DNA of 64,000 bases from Salipaludibacillus sp. LMS25 (GCF_024362805.1 NZ_CP093299.1:3194001-3258000), one strand, 5' to 3'; positions 52,341 through 60,721 are shown, numbered from the stretch's first letter. Numbers and translations are program-made. Notes: generated from the letters alone by a model not told the origin.

Positions 52341-52481
52341 GTGCTTTGGACAATCATCAGCATTTTAATATTATTTTGGCTCGTAGGACTTGTCCTTGAT
52401 TTAGTCGGAGGTCTTATTCATATTATCCTTGTCATCGCTCTTATTGTATTAATTGTAAGAATGATAAGAGGTAGGGGATGA
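52341..52481 (+). CDS. Small membrane protein of the lmo0937 family
   Basis: 46 residues from GTG 52341, after AAGGAGGT. It is almost entirely hydrophobic (LWTIISILILFWLVGLVLDL, then a second helix ending RMIRGRG) and matches the lmo0937/DUF5670 pattern. These small proteins are often stress-induced. Function unknown. Confidence 0.82.
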   Translation: MLWTIISILILFWLVGLVLDLVGGLIHIILVIALIVLIVRMIRGRG

Positions 52482-52744
52482 AGGATTTGCACCAGTAAAA
52501 CTGGTCAGACAAGTGTAAGGTATTGTCACATAAAACGGTATTTTAACATGGTGGGGTGCTGGAGAGTTCAACTTGTCGAAGGTCTTAAGGGCTCGTCTTT
52601 TTTTGTTGTTTTACAACAATTGGATCACTCGCGTCAGATAAACTAGATCAAATGAAAACTCATTAAAAGGGATGTTGTTAAGCCCCCTCTAATTAAACCT
52701 AACGAAACTACATCCACAAAAATATATTCTGTCAAGATTGAGAA

Positions 52745-52975
52745 TTACTTTTTGGCAATTATACCAACTATTAAAAATAACACTGCAACTGAAAGTAGAA
52801 TTATAGGCACAGTAATCAAATTTGAGGATAATAATGTATAATGTAAATCACCTTCATAATGAGTAGTTTTAATCACTAAATCTCTATAAACATCTAACAT
52901 TTGAATGAAAAATATTAAAATCATTCCAGAAATTAAGCTAAATAACGACAATAAAATATAGTGTTTTTTCACCAT
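52745..52975 (-). CDS. Small two-helix membrane protein, unknown
   Basis: About 76 residues from ATG 52975, preceded by AGGAGTTGGT. It has two membrane helices (residues 5-27 and 50-73) with a loop between and ends IIAKK. No family recognised. Upstream 53033-53184 holds only a short AT-rich region. Confidence 0.55.
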   Translation of the reverse strand: MVKKHYILLSLFSLISGMILIFFIQMLDVYRDLVIKTTHYEGDLHYTLLSSNLITVPIILLSVAVLFLIVGIIAKK

Positions 52976-53184
52976 TTTTACCAACTCCTGTTTTGATTTT
53001 AGAAAATTATGATATACTCTCCAATGTACCATAATCTAGTAAATAAGAAAGGGAGGTTGAAATGAAAAGGGATTTTAATAAATTATAACCTCAATGTAAT
53101 AGGTTAGGCTTATTTCATTCTCGTGCTCCTCCAGTGTGAATCATATTCCATTCAAATTAATAAAGGAAAACGGAGGGGTATTTA

Positions 53185-54066
53185 ATGAGAAATGAACAAG
53201 AAATGATGGGCTTAATATTAAACACTGCAAAGAATGATGAACGTATTCGGGCTGTATATATGAATGGTTCGAGAACAAATCCTAATGCTCCAAAAGATAT
53301 ATTTCAGGATTACGATATTGTTTATGTAGTGACGGAAACAGCAACTTTTATAGCTGATGAGAGTTGGACAAATATTTTTGGTGATTTGCTTATGATTCAG
53401 GAGCCAGATAAAAATAACCAATCTTGTGGTATAAAGATGGATTTTTATCATTCCTATGGTTACTTAATGCTTTTTACAGATGGAAATCGGATAGACCTTC
53501 ACATAGAGACAAAAGAATCTATGATCGAAGGATATGGTAGTGATAAACTTACAGTGCCATTATTAGATAAGGACAACATATTACCACTCATTCCTGCTCC
53601 CACGGATATAGATTATCATGTAAAAAAGCCAACAGAATCAATATTTGTGAGTTGCTGTAATAATTTTTGGTGGTGTTTGCAAAACGTTGCAAAAGGAATT
53701 TGGCGTGATGAATTGCCATATTCTAAACAAATGTTTGAATATGTGATTAGAAAAGAATTAGATAAAATGGTTTCGTGGTGGATTGGAAGTAAACATGATT
53801 TTCAAGTATCAGTAGGAAAAATGGGGAAGTACTTCAAACAGTATCTTACTGAATCATATTGGAAGATGTATGAAAAAACTTATTCTGACCATGAATATGA
53901 TGATTTTTGGAATTCTATATTTGTTACTTGTGAATTGTTTAGATCTTTAGCAGAAGATGTTGCAACAAACTTATGGTTTACATATCCAATTGATGAAGAT
54001 ACCAACATGACGAAGTATCTTAAAAATGTAAGAAATTTACCTTCTGATGCACAGGAAATAATTTAA
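53185..54066 (+). CDS. Aminoglycoside 6-adenylyltransferase (AadK-like, ANT(6))
   Basis: 293 residues, within the normal range. It begins RNEQEMMGLILNTAKNDERI and has AVYMNGSRTNPNAPKDIFQDYDIVYVV with the nucleotidyltransferase GSR and DYD catalytic acids near 30-50, then RIDLHIETKE, FWWCLQNVAKGIWRDELPY and a helical C-terminal domain. It adenylates streptomycin. Chromosomal AadK genes are normal in bacilli, so this need not be acquired. It starts after GGAGGGG and ends at a terminator. Confidence 0.92.
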   Translation: MRNEQEMMGLILNTAKNDERIRAVYMNGSRTNPNAPKDIFQDYDIVYVVTETATFIADESWTNIFGDLLMIQEPDKNNQSCGIKMDFYHSYGYLMLFTDGNRIDLHIETKESMIEGYGSDKLTVPLLDKDNILPLIPAPTDIDYHVKKPTESIFVSCCNNFWWCLQNVAKGIWRDELPYSKQMFEYVIRKELDKMVSWWIGSKHDFQVSVGKMGKYFKQYLTESYWKMYEKTYSDHEYDDFWNSIFVTCELFRSLAEDVATNLWFTYPIDEDTNMTKYLKNVRNLPSDAQEII

Positions 54067-54112
54067 ATAAATCCCCATGTAATTACTTTAAAAATTATTA
54101 GGTAGATTAGTG

Positions 54113-54150
54113 TCCCCAATCGTTTTTAGTTGATTGGGGGCTTTCTCTTT
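54113..54150 (+). terminator. Intrinsic terminator after the aminoglycoside adenylyltransferase
   Basis: CCCCAATC pairs with GATTGGGG around a 10-base loop, followed by a T-rich tail. Confidence 0.88.
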
Positions 54151-54298
54151 TGAGATAAAAGTGTGTATTAGAGACCGCTTTCAGACGCTATTTATGTGCT
54201 AAAAAATCTATCACCTTTAGAACTGATTGACCTTTAAATTCCTAATCATACGTTTTTTATGTTGGAGAGTTCCATTAAATTGTTAGTCATTATTATAC

Positions 54299-55144
54299 TT
54301 GAATTCCCCGTGTTCGATATTTAGACTAATATTATTCTGTTTGGATGATCTAAAACATGATTTAGAATGGAATGTGAAGACGAAGAAGAGTTTTATAGAA
54401 AGAAACTTGGACTTTTTCAAGAGAAGTACAACTGTAGTTTGGAATGGTACTAAATGGACTTATGATAAGGCAATGACTCCTGTTGGTCGTACTTTTGATT
54501 GGTGGGATAATACGGTAGTTAGTCATGTTGAAGATTTTGCTTGGCTTATAGCAGTGGAGGAATTTTTAAGTGAGAATGCGACTGATGGGGAGAGGACTGC
54601 TGGATCTATAGGGCTTGATTTGCTTCCAGTGTCAAGTAACGCTAAGGGGTTATTTGAACTTTTAATGGGTTATGACCCTGCAACTGGTAATGATCTAGGA
54701 CACGGAGAGAGGGTTATATCTGGTTTTTCTGTCGCATTGGGACCTATTGCGGATGCTTTTAAGCACGGTGGACGGGGAATAAGGGGGATAGTTAATAATA
54801 GTGATAAATTAAAAGCTGGTGATAAGGCTAGTGATGTGGGTAGAAGTGTTAATCTAGCTAGTAGAGATGAGTTACTAGATTCAGTCTCTAATCAAAAGTT
54901 AAAAAATGCAATTGATCAAATGTATCGTCCAGGTGCAACAATAGGTAATGGCAGTTTAGCAGATGCTGTTAGACATGAACTGAGAACTGGAGAATTGGTT
55001 GGTGGAAAATCACATATTCAAAAGGCAAATGAGAGGGTAAAAAATCTAGAAAATATCATTAAAAAACAAGACTTAGATGCTATTGATTTGGAAATAGCAA
55101 ATGAATTGCTAAAAGATCTCCAAAATGCATTAAATGCGAAATAG
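54299..55144 (+). CDS. Orphan polymorphic toxin: pre-toxin domain plus C-terminal toxin domain, N-terminus missing
   Basis: 281 codons from a TTG at 54299, with no good start site. The homologous part begins at about residue 20 (LEWNVKTKKSFIERNLDFF). Residues 55-165 are a pre-toxin module (TPVGRTFDWWDNTVVSHVED, ATDGERTAGSIGLDLLPVSS, GPIADAFKHGGRGIRG). The toxin domain follows from 200 (AIDQMYRPGATIGNGSLADA, then GKSHIQKANERVKNLENIIK). The LXG secretion domain normally found upstream is absent, so it is probably an orphan cassette, kept as a recombination donor. The C-terminal type recurs in polymorphic toxins; its activity is unknown to me. Confidence 0.7.
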   Translation: MNSPCSIFRLILFCLDDLKHDLEWNVKTKKSFIERNLDFFKRSTTVVWNGTKWTYDKAMTPVGRTFDWWDNTVVSHVEDFAWLIAVEEFLSENATDGERTAGSIGLDLLPVSSNAKGLFELLMGYDPATGNDLGHGERVISGFSVALGPIADAFKHGGRGIRGIVNNSDKLKAGDKASDVGRSVNLASRDELLDSVSNQKLKNAIDQMYRPGATIGNGSLADAVRHELRTGELVGGKSHIQKANERVKNLENIIKKQDLDAIDLEIANELLKDLQNALNAK

Positions 55145-55159
55145 TTGAGGGTGATGAAA

Positions 55160-55525
55160 ATGGAATATGGTACTGTAGTAGTAGAAATGTTGAAAGTTTT
55201 TCCTGAATTAAGGGAGCTGTATGAAGAAGAATTAGAAGATTGGGATGGAGGTGACCCCGGAGCACATAATATTTTTGGAGATATATTTAATCCATACTTA
55301 ATTAAGCAAATTAAAGAAGGTGACGAAGTTAAGATGAAACAAGTGTTTCATTTTTTAGAGAAAATGGCAGTCTCCGAAGATGAATTGGTGCAAGAGGTTT
55401 TAGTATGTACCGTTTTAGAATATTTAGGAGATGAAAGATCGCTATTATCTAAAGCACATGATTATATGGAATACAATACAAAGAAATTAAGTGATGAAAT
55501 AGAGAAAGGATTAGGGAGAAAATGA
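55160..55525 (+). CDS. Putative cognate immunity protein of the 54299 toxin
   Basis: About 121 residues from ATG 55160, 16 bases after the toxin stop; the ribosome site GAGGG is correctly spaced for this ATG. It is acidic and helical (VEMLKVFPELRELYEEELED, then QVFHFLEKMAVSEDELVQEV). The close coupling to a toxin tail and the small acidic nature point to immunity. Similar proteins occur after this toxin type as far as I recall. Confidence 0.7.
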   Translation: MEYGTVVVEMLKVFPELRELYEEELEDWDGGDPGAHNIFGDIFNPYLIKQIKEGDEVKMKQVFHFLEKMAVSEDELVQEVLVCTVLEYLGDERSLLSKAHDYMEYNTKKLSDEIEKGLGRK

Positions 55526-55572
55526 CTTGTATTACATATCAGATGGATTGTTGAATTAAGGAGATGGTATGT

Positions 55573-56031
55573 ATGAGTAAAGTTTTTGAAGATAAGTTTA
55601 GTGAATTGCAAGCAGATATGGTGTCAATTTGTTTAGAGTATGTAGAAAATAGGGCAGATGAGGTATACATATATTGTTCTTTTGAAGGGAATTTTATGTC
55701 GTGTAATTTCTTTTATCGTATTAACGGAAAAATTGTTAAAAAGCATAAGTTAAACGATGTTATTGATAAGAATGAAAGATTTCAGTATGATACTTCTGGT
55801 GAACGGCAGCGTGGTGTGTTGAATATAATAAATGAAGACATTAAGAAAATGGGTAAATTGTGTGAGGAGTATAATAGAGATATGCCTACCGAGATAAAGT
55901 TAATATATAATGTAGCTAACAATAGTTTAAAAGCAGACTACAGGTATGATATGGTATATTCTAATGCTCCTGATAAGGTTGGGTCTGATATATTTTTGGA
56001 ATGGTTTGAGGAAGTAAAATCTAATATGTAG
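55573..56031 (+). CDS. DUF600 (YezG/EsaG-like) immunity protein, array copy 1
   Basis: 152 residues, beginning SKVFEDKFSELQADMVSICL. It carries the first sequence type of the array (EGNFMSCNFFYRINGKIVKK). The ending TEIKLIYNVANNSLKADYRY fits the DUF600 fold. DUF600 proteins such as YezG and EsaG bind and neutralise LXG/EsaD-type nuclease toxins. The start at 55573 is taken because AAGGAG lies 9 bases upstream; an ATG at 55564 abuts the site. Confidence 0.88.
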   Translation: MSKVFEDKFSELQADMVSICLEYVENRADEVYIYCSFEGNFMSCNFFYRINGKIVKKHKLNDVIDKNERFQYDTSGERQRGVLNIINEDIKKMGKLCEEYNRDMPTEIKLIYNVANNSLKADYRYDMVYSNAPDKVGSDIFLEWFEEVKSNM

Positions 56032-56035
56032 AAAC

Positions 56036-56079
56036 GAACCTCGATCGGCTGGGTGAAGCCTTTCGGGGTTGATTTTTTT
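56036..56079 (+). terminator. Terminator of array unit 1
   Basis: AACCTCGATCGGCT and AAGCCTTTCGGGGTT pair imperfectly, followed by T-run. Confidence 0.8.
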
Positions 56080-56135
56080 GAAGAAAGAGTTAGAGAGGGT
56101 TTTAGCTAAATTATTAAATTAAGGAGATGGTATGT

Positions 56136-56594
56136 ATGAGTAAAGTTTTTGAAGATAAATTCAGTGAGTTGCAAGCAGATATGGTGTCTATTTGTTTAGA
56201 GTATGTAGAAAATAGAGCAGATGCGATATACATATATTGTTCTTTTGAAGAAAAAACTATTTCATGTGATTTTTTCTATTGTATAAATGGAAAGATTGTT
56301 GAGAGGCATAAATTAAATGATGTTATTGATGGAACGAAAGATGTTCAGTATGACACTTCTAGTGAAAGACAGAGTGGTGTACTGGATATAATAATTGAAG
56401 ATATTGAGAAAATGGGTAAATTGTGTGAGGAGTACGATAGAGATATGCCTACCGAGATAAAGTTAATTTATAATGTAGCTAACAATAGTTTAAGAGCAGA
56501 TTATAGGTATGATATAGTGTATTCTAACCATCCTGAGAAAACGGCAGATGATATTTCAATGGAGTGGTTTGAGGAAGTAAAATCTAATATGTAA
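56136..56594 (+). CDS. DUF600 immunity protein, array copy 2
   Basis: 152 residues. It is the second sequence type: EEKTISCDFFYCINGKIVER replaces the EGNFMSC segment, and the C-terminus reads HPEKTADDISMEWFEEV. The N-terminal 35 and the TEIKLIYNVANNSL block are nearly identical to copy 1. The variable middle is where a different toxin surface would be recognised, if the EsaG parallel holds. Confidence 0.88.
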   Translation: MSKVFEDKFSELQADMVSICLEYVENRADAIYIYCSFEEKTISCDFFYCINGKIVERHKLNDVIDGTKDVQYDTSSERQSGVLDIIIEDIEKMGKLCEEYDRDMPTEIKLIYNVANNSLRADYRYDIVYSNHPEKTADDISMEWFEEVKSNM

Positions 56595-56598
56595 AAAC

Positions 56599-56641
56599 GA
56601 ACCTCGTTTGGCTTGATGAAGCCTTTCGGGGTTGGTTTTTT
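56599..56641 (+). terminator. Terminator of array unit 2
   Basis: AACCTCGTTTGGCTT and AAGCCTTTCGGGGTT, followed by T-run. Confidence 0.8.
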
Positions 56642-56698
56642 AGGAGAAAGAAATGGAGAGGATTTTAGCTAAGTTATTAAATTAAGGGGATGGTATGT

Positions 56699-57157
56699 AT
56701 GAGCAAAGTTTTCGAAGATAAATTCAGTGAGTTGCAAGCAGATATGGTGTCAATTTGTTTAGAGTATGTAGAAAATAGAGCGGATGAGGTATACATATAT
56801 TGTTCTTATGAAGGGAATTCTATTACATGTAATTTCTTCTATCGTATTAACGGAAAGGTTGTTAAAAAGCATAAGTTAAACGACGTTATTGATAAGAGTG
56901 AAAGTTTTCAGTATGATACTTCCGCTGAGAGACAGGATGGTGTGTTGGATATAATAAATGAAGATATTGAAAAAATGGGTAAATTGTGTGAAGAGTACAG
57001 TAGAGATATGCCTACCGAGATAAAGTTAATATATAATGTAGCTAACAATAGTTTGAAAGCAGATTATAGGTATGATATGGTACGTTCTAAAGATACTGAT
57101 AAAATTGGGTATGATATATATTTAGAATGGTTTGAGGAAGTAAACTCTAATATGTAG
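56699..57157 (+). CDS. DUF600 immunity protein, array copy 3
   Basis: 152 residues of the first type, with small changes (SYEGNSITCNFFYRINGKVV) and a unique C-terminal stretch (RSKDTDKIGYDIYLEWFEEV). It is intact and starts on ATG 56699 after AAGGGGATGG. Confidence 0.88.
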   Translation: MSKVFEDKFSELQADMVSICLEYVENRADEVYIYCSYEGNSITCNFFYRINGKVVKKHKLNDVIDKSESFQYDTSAERQDGVLDIINEDIEKMGKLCEEYSRDMPTEIKLIYNVANNSLKADYRYDMVRSKDTDKIGYDIYLEWFEEVNSNM

Positions 57158-57161
57158 AAAT

Positions 57162-57204
57162 TAACCTCGATTGGCTGATTAAAGCCTTTCGGGGTTGGTT
57201 TTTT
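57162..57204 (+). terminator. Terminator of array unit 3
   Basis: AACCTCGATTGGCT and AAAGCCTTTCGGGGTT, followed by T-run. Confidence 0.8.
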
Positions 57205-57261
57205 AGGAGAAAGAAATGGAGAGGGTTTTAGCTAAGTTATTAAATTAAGGAGACGGGTTAT

Positions 57262-57720
57262 ATGAGTAAAGTTTTTGAAGATAAATTCAGTGAGTTGCAA
57301 GCAGATATGGTGTCTATTTGTTTAGAGTATGCGGAAGATAGAGCAGATGAGATATACATATATTGTTCTTATGAAGGGAATTTTATGTCATGTAATTTCT
57401 TTTATCGTATTAACGGGGAAATCGGTCATAAGCATAAACTAAACGATGCTATTGATAACAATGAAAGTTTTCAGTATGACACTTCTACTGAAAGACAGGC
57501 TGGTGTTCTAGACATAATAAATGAAGACATTGAGAAAATGGGTAAATTGTGTGAGGAATATAATAGAGATATGCCTACCGAGATAAAGTTAATTTATAAT
57601 GTAGCTACCAATAGTTTAAAAGCAGACTATAGATACGATATGGTATATTCTAATGATCCTGATAAAGTTGGGTCTGATATATTTTTGGAGTGGTTTGAGG
57701 AAATAAAATCTAATATGTAG
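57262..57720 (+). CDS. DUF600 immunity protein, array copy 4
   Basis: 152 residues of the first type with EYAEDRADEIYIYCSYEGNF and INGEIGHKHKLNDAIDNNES. It is intact. Its terminator has lost the right arm: after GCCTTTC the sequence jumps to a GC-rich palindrome at 57755. Confidence 0.88.
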   Translation: MSKVFEDKFSELQADMVSICLEYAEDRADEIYIYCSYEGNFMSCNFFYRINGEIGHKHKLNDAIDNNESFQYDTSTERQAGVLDIINEDIEKMGKLCEEYNRDMPTEIKLIYNVATNSLKADYRYDMVYSNDPDKVGSDIFLEWFEEIKSNM

Positions 57721-57754
57721 AAACGAACCTCGATTGGCTGAGTGAAGCCTTTCT

Positions 57755-57820
57755 ATGCCGGCCCCGCGGGGCCGGCATAAATTAATTGCCATTCCCTACA
57801 TAATTAGTTTGCCATAAACA
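57755..57820 (+). mobile_element. Probable left-truncated R4 element, carrying a 26-bp GC-rich palindrome
   Basis: 57755-57780 is a perfect 26-bp palindrome, TATGCCGGCCCCG followed by its mirror. The sequence after it, TTAATTGCCA, CTACAT, then TGCCATAAAC, reproduces the right-end helices of the 244-bp element in order and spacing. The left end and the first target duplicate are missing. It replaces the right arm of the unit 4 terminator. Confidence 0.6.
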
Positions 57821-57887
57821 CGATAGAGTATGAGATAGATGGGAAGACGTTTTTTACTGAAATATTAAATTAAAAGGGTGATATACT

Positions 57888-57983
57888 GTGGGGGCAGGTT
57901 TTTGAAGATAAATTTAGTGAGTTACAAGCAGACATGGTTTCAATCTGTTTAGAGTATGTTGAAGATAGGGCAGATGAGATATT
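57888..57983 (+). pseudogene. 5' fragment of a DUF600 gene
   Basis: The leader AAAAGGGTGATATACTGTGG and about 90 bases of DUF600 coding sequence are present, with one extra G after the start that shifts the frame. Homology stops at GAGATAT (about 57983), where toxin sequence begins directly. Confidence 0.8.
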
Positions 57984-58771
57984 TGGAATGGAACTGAGTG
58001 GGTAGGGGGTAAAGCTTGGGACGGTGCTAAATGGAGTTACCATAAGGCAATGACTCCTATTGGTCATGCTTTTGATTGGTGGGATAATACGGTAGTTAGC
58101 CATGTTGAAGATTTTGCTTGGCTTATAGCAGTGGAGGAATTTTTAAGTGAGAATGCGACTGATGGGGAGAGGACTGCTAGATCTATAGGGCTTGATTTGC
58201 CTCCAGTGTCAAGTAACGCTAAGGGGTTATTTGAAACTTTAATAGGTTACGACCCTGCAACTGGTAATGATCTAGGGTACGGAGAGAGGACTATATCTCT
58301 TGTTTCCGTCGCATTAGGGCCTATTGCGGATGTTTTTAAGCACGGTGGACGGGCAATACGGGGATAGATAATAGTGGTGATGATGTAGGTAAGGGTAATC
58401 TAGTTGGAAAACTTGATGGATTAACAGCATCTGAGAGAAAGGTTGTAGATGATTTACTTGCCAATGTGAATAATGTAGAAATTATACCTACTTCTACTCA
58501 AAGTGGAGTGAAAACACCAGATTTCTTGGTTAATGGCGTTAAGACAGAGTTAAAGACTTTAAAAAATCCAAATATAAATACAGGTGTTACAAGGATACAA
58601 AAAGGATTAAAACAAGGTGCAGAAACAGTTATTATTGACGGTAGAGAGGCAGGGTTAACTTCTGATCAGGCTCGTCAAATAATAAATAGAGCAACTGGAA
58701 CATATTCAGACAATAAAATACCTGGAAATATAGAAATATGGACAACCGATGGAATCATTACTTATCAATAG
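57984..58771 (+). pseudogene. Polymorphic toxin fragment with CdiA-CT-like nuclease domain, one-base frameshift
   Basis: The first part repeats the pre-toxin module of the 54299 gene (TPIGHAFDWWDNTVVSHVED, then GPIADVFKHGGRAIRG), and stops at TAG 58365. Adding one G to the GGGG at 58360-58363 restores the frame through IDNSGDDVGKGNLVGKLDG into a different toxin domain. That domain has TPDFLVNGVKTELKTLKNPN, RIQKGLKQGAETVIIDGREA and IPGNIEIWTTDGIITYQ. The D...ExK pattern resembles the PD-(D/E)XK-like tRNA nuclease domain of CdiA C-termini. Immunity follows 9 bases after the stop. Confidence 0.75.
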
Positions 58772-58780
58772 GAGCAAATT

Positions 58781-59029
58781 ATGGCTAAATTGAACTGTAA
58801 ATGCGGAGAAATTCTTACAAATTCATTAACACCAAATAATATAGAGTTAGTGGTTTATACTGATGAAGAATGGGATGATATTATTAACCGAGCGGATAAG
58901 ATTGACCCTCTTTCAATACCAGAACCACGATATGAAGTGTGGAGATGTCCTAAATGTGAGAGAATATATGTATTTAAGGAAGGTGAAGATCATCCATATA
59001 AAACATATATTAGAGAAATAACATCATAG
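58781..59029 (+). CDS. Putative immunity protein with two cysteine pairs
   Basis: 82 residues from ATG 58781, after TAGGAGC. It has CKC near the N-terminus and WRCPKCERIYVF near residue 55, which probably bind zinc, and an acidic middle (YTDEEWDDIINRADKIDP). It lies nine bases after the nuclease toxin stop, so it is the likely cognate immunity. It is intact although the toxin is broken. Confidence 0.7.
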   Translation: MAKLNCKCGEILTNSLTPNNIELVVYTDEEWDDIINRADKIDPLSIPEPRYEVWRCPKCERIYVFKEGEDHPYKTYIREITS

Positions 59030-59134
59030 GAGTATACTTCACTAGGATTTTTAAAACTTTCGAAGTTGATTTTTTAGGAGAAAGAAATAGAGAGGGTTTT
59101 AAGCTGAAATATTAAATTAAACGGGTGATATACT

Positions 59135-59593
59135 ATGGGGCAGGTTTTTGAAGATAAATTTAGTGAGTTGCAAGCAGATATGGTGTCAATTTGTTTAGAG
59201 TATGTAAAAAATAGAGCAGATGCGATATTCATATATTGTTCTTTTGAAGAAAAAACTATTTCATGTGATTTTTTCTATTGTATAAATGGAAAGATTGTTG
59301 AGAGGCATAAATTAAATGATGCCATTAGTAGTGAGGAGGATTTTCAATATGATACATCTGGGGACAGGCAAAGAGGTGTATTAAATATAATAAATGATAA
59401 CATTGAGGGGATGTTAAAGTTATGTGAAGAATATAGTAAAGAAATGCCTACCGAGATAAAGTTAATCTATAATGTAGCTAACAATAGTTTAAAAGCAGAT
59501 TATAGGTATGATATAGTGTATTCTAACCATCCTGAGAAATTGCCGCATGATGTGTCAATGGAGTGGTTTGAGGAAGTGAAATCTAATATGTAG
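59135..59593 (+). CDS. DUF600 immunity protein, array copy 5
   Basis: 152 residues of the second type (EEKTISCDFFYCINGKIVER) with its own features: SSEEDFQYDTSGDRQRGVLN, NIEGMLKLCEEYSKEMPTEI and EKLPHDVSMEWFEE. The start MGQVFEDKF and the GGGTGATATACT leader differ from copies 1-4. The gene is intact. Confidence 0.88.
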   Translation: MGQVFEDKFSELQADMVSICLEYVKNRADAIFIYCSFEEKTISCDFFYCINGKIVERHKLNDAISSEEDFQYDTSGDRQRGVLNIINDNIEGMLKLCEEYSKEMPTEIKLIYNVANNSLKADYRYDIVYSNHPEKLPHDVSMEWFEEVKSNM

Positions 59594-59640
59594 AAACGAA
59601 TCTCGATCGGTTGGATAAAGCCTTTCGGAGGTGATATACT

Positions 59641-60099
59641 ATGGGGCAGGTTTTTGAAGATAAGTTTAGTGAATTGCAAGCGGATATGGTGTCAATTTGT
59701 TTAGAGTATGTAGAAAATAGGGCAGATGAGGTATACATATATTGTTCTTTTGAAGGGAATTTTATGTCGTGTAATTTCTTTTATAATATTAACGGAAAAA
59801 TTGTTAAAAAGCATAAGTTAAACGATGTTATTGATAAAAACCAAAGTTTTCGATATGACACTTCTAGTGAAAGGCAACGTAGGGTATTGGATATAATAGA
59901 TGAAGATATTGAGAAAATGGGTAAATTGTGTGAGGAATATAGTAGAGATATGCCTACCGAGATTAAGTTAATTTATAATGTAGCTAACAATAGTTTAAAA
60001 GCAGACTACAGGTATGATATGGTATATTCTAATGCTCCTGATAAGGTTGGGTCTGATATATTTTTGGAAGGGTTTGAGGAAGTAAAATCTAATATGTAG
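59641..60099 (+). CDS. DUF600 immunity protein, array copy 6
   Basis: 152 residues of the first type, closest to copy 1 (EGNFMSCNFFYNINGKIVKK). It is 506 bases after copy 5: the terminator right arm GCCTTTCGGAG is joined directly to the GGTGATATACT leader, so the spacer has been shortened by recombination. The end reads LEGFEEVKSNM with W changed to G. Confidence 0.88.
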   Translation: MGQVFEDKFSELQADMVSICLEYVENRADEVYIYCSFEGNFMSCNFFYNINGKIVKKHKLNDVIDKNQSFRYDTSSERQRRVLDIIDEDIEKMGKLCEEYSRDMPTEIKLIYNVANNSLKADYRYDMVYSNAPDKVGSDIFLEGFEEVKSNM

Positions 60100-60103
60100 A
60101 GAT

Positions 60104-60147
60104 GAACCTCGATTGGCTGGATGAAGCCTTTCGGGGTTGGTTTTTTA
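60104..60147 (+). terminator. Terminator of array unit 6
   Basis: AACCTCGATTGGCTGG and AAGCCTTTCGGGGTT, followed by T-run. Confidence 0.8.
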
Positions 60148-60162
60148 GGAGATGGACTATAT

Positions 60163-60270
60163 ATGGATAAATGGGAGAAATATTTATTAGAGGTAGAAAA
60201 AGTATTAAGTAAGTTTAGTATTTCCTTAAATAAAGGTGTTAGTGAGAGTGGTATTTTACTACTTGATTAG
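60163..60270 (+). pseudogene. N-terminal fragment of an unknown immunity-like gene
   Basis: ATG 60163 after AGGAGATGG encodes 35 residues, MDKWEKYLLEVEKVLSKFSI, then ISLNKGVSESG, and stops at TAG 60268. It looks like the first helix of a larger immunity protein cut short by a rearrangement. Confidence 0.4.
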
Positions 60271-60301
60271 AAAACATTTATTTTATAGAGGGAGGTACGA
60301 A

Positions 60302-60640
60302 ATGTTAAAATTAATGGCATTGACAGTGGATCATGAGGATTGGGGGTCGGATGAAAGTGATTTCATAGTACATTTACATATAGACATAGGTGAGATTGCT
60401 ACGGGTTTCCCGACTGATTTATTTACAGTTGATGTAGTGAGTCCTAAAAGGTTAAGTAAGATTTTACTGGTAGATGATATGATAATTGGGACTGGTTATT
60501 TTATTATGGATGATTTTAATATAAATATTGTTAGAGAAAAAATAGAAAGGCTTATTAAAATTAGTCATGATAATTCTTATGAAAAAATGATTTGTAACCT
60601 TTCGAAATATTTTAGAAACACTAATGAGGGTGATATATAA
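60302..60640 (+). CDS. Imm8-like immunity protein
   Basis: 112 residues from ATG 60302, 7 bases after GGGAGGT. The pattern FIVHLHIDIGEIATGFPTDL, then FTVDVVSPKRL and a C-terminal helical tail fits the Imm8 immunity family. No cognate toxin is next to it. It is probably an orphan immunity gene in the island. Confidence 0.7.
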   Translation: MLKLMALTVDHEDWGSDESDFIVHLHIDIGEIATGFPTDLFTVDVVSPKRLSKILLVDDMIIGTGYFIMDDFNINIVREKIERLIKISHDNSYEKMICNLSKYFRNTNEGDI

Positions 60641-60721
60641 TCAAAAATTGCTAAGTACTTAAATGACTTAGTGACCTTAATAGTTATTTTATATGTATAT
60701 ATGAATTTTGTAGGTGTGGTT

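Larger units (their letters stand above)
55527..57721 (+). repeat. Tandem array of four DUF600 gene units with a 563-bp period
   Basis: Starts at 55573, 56136, 56699 and 57262 are exactly 563 bases apart. Each unit has the leader TTAAATTAAGGAGATGGTAT or a close form, a 152-codon gene and a terminator of the AACCTCGATTGGCTG...GCCTTTCGGGGTT type. Two more units without this exact period follow at 59135 and 59641. Confidence 0.95.

Noticed and set aside
55527..60147. Possible assembly duplication of the DUF600 units
   Set aside because: Copies differ at many coding positions and in spacers, and include two sequence types, so they are real diverged units.
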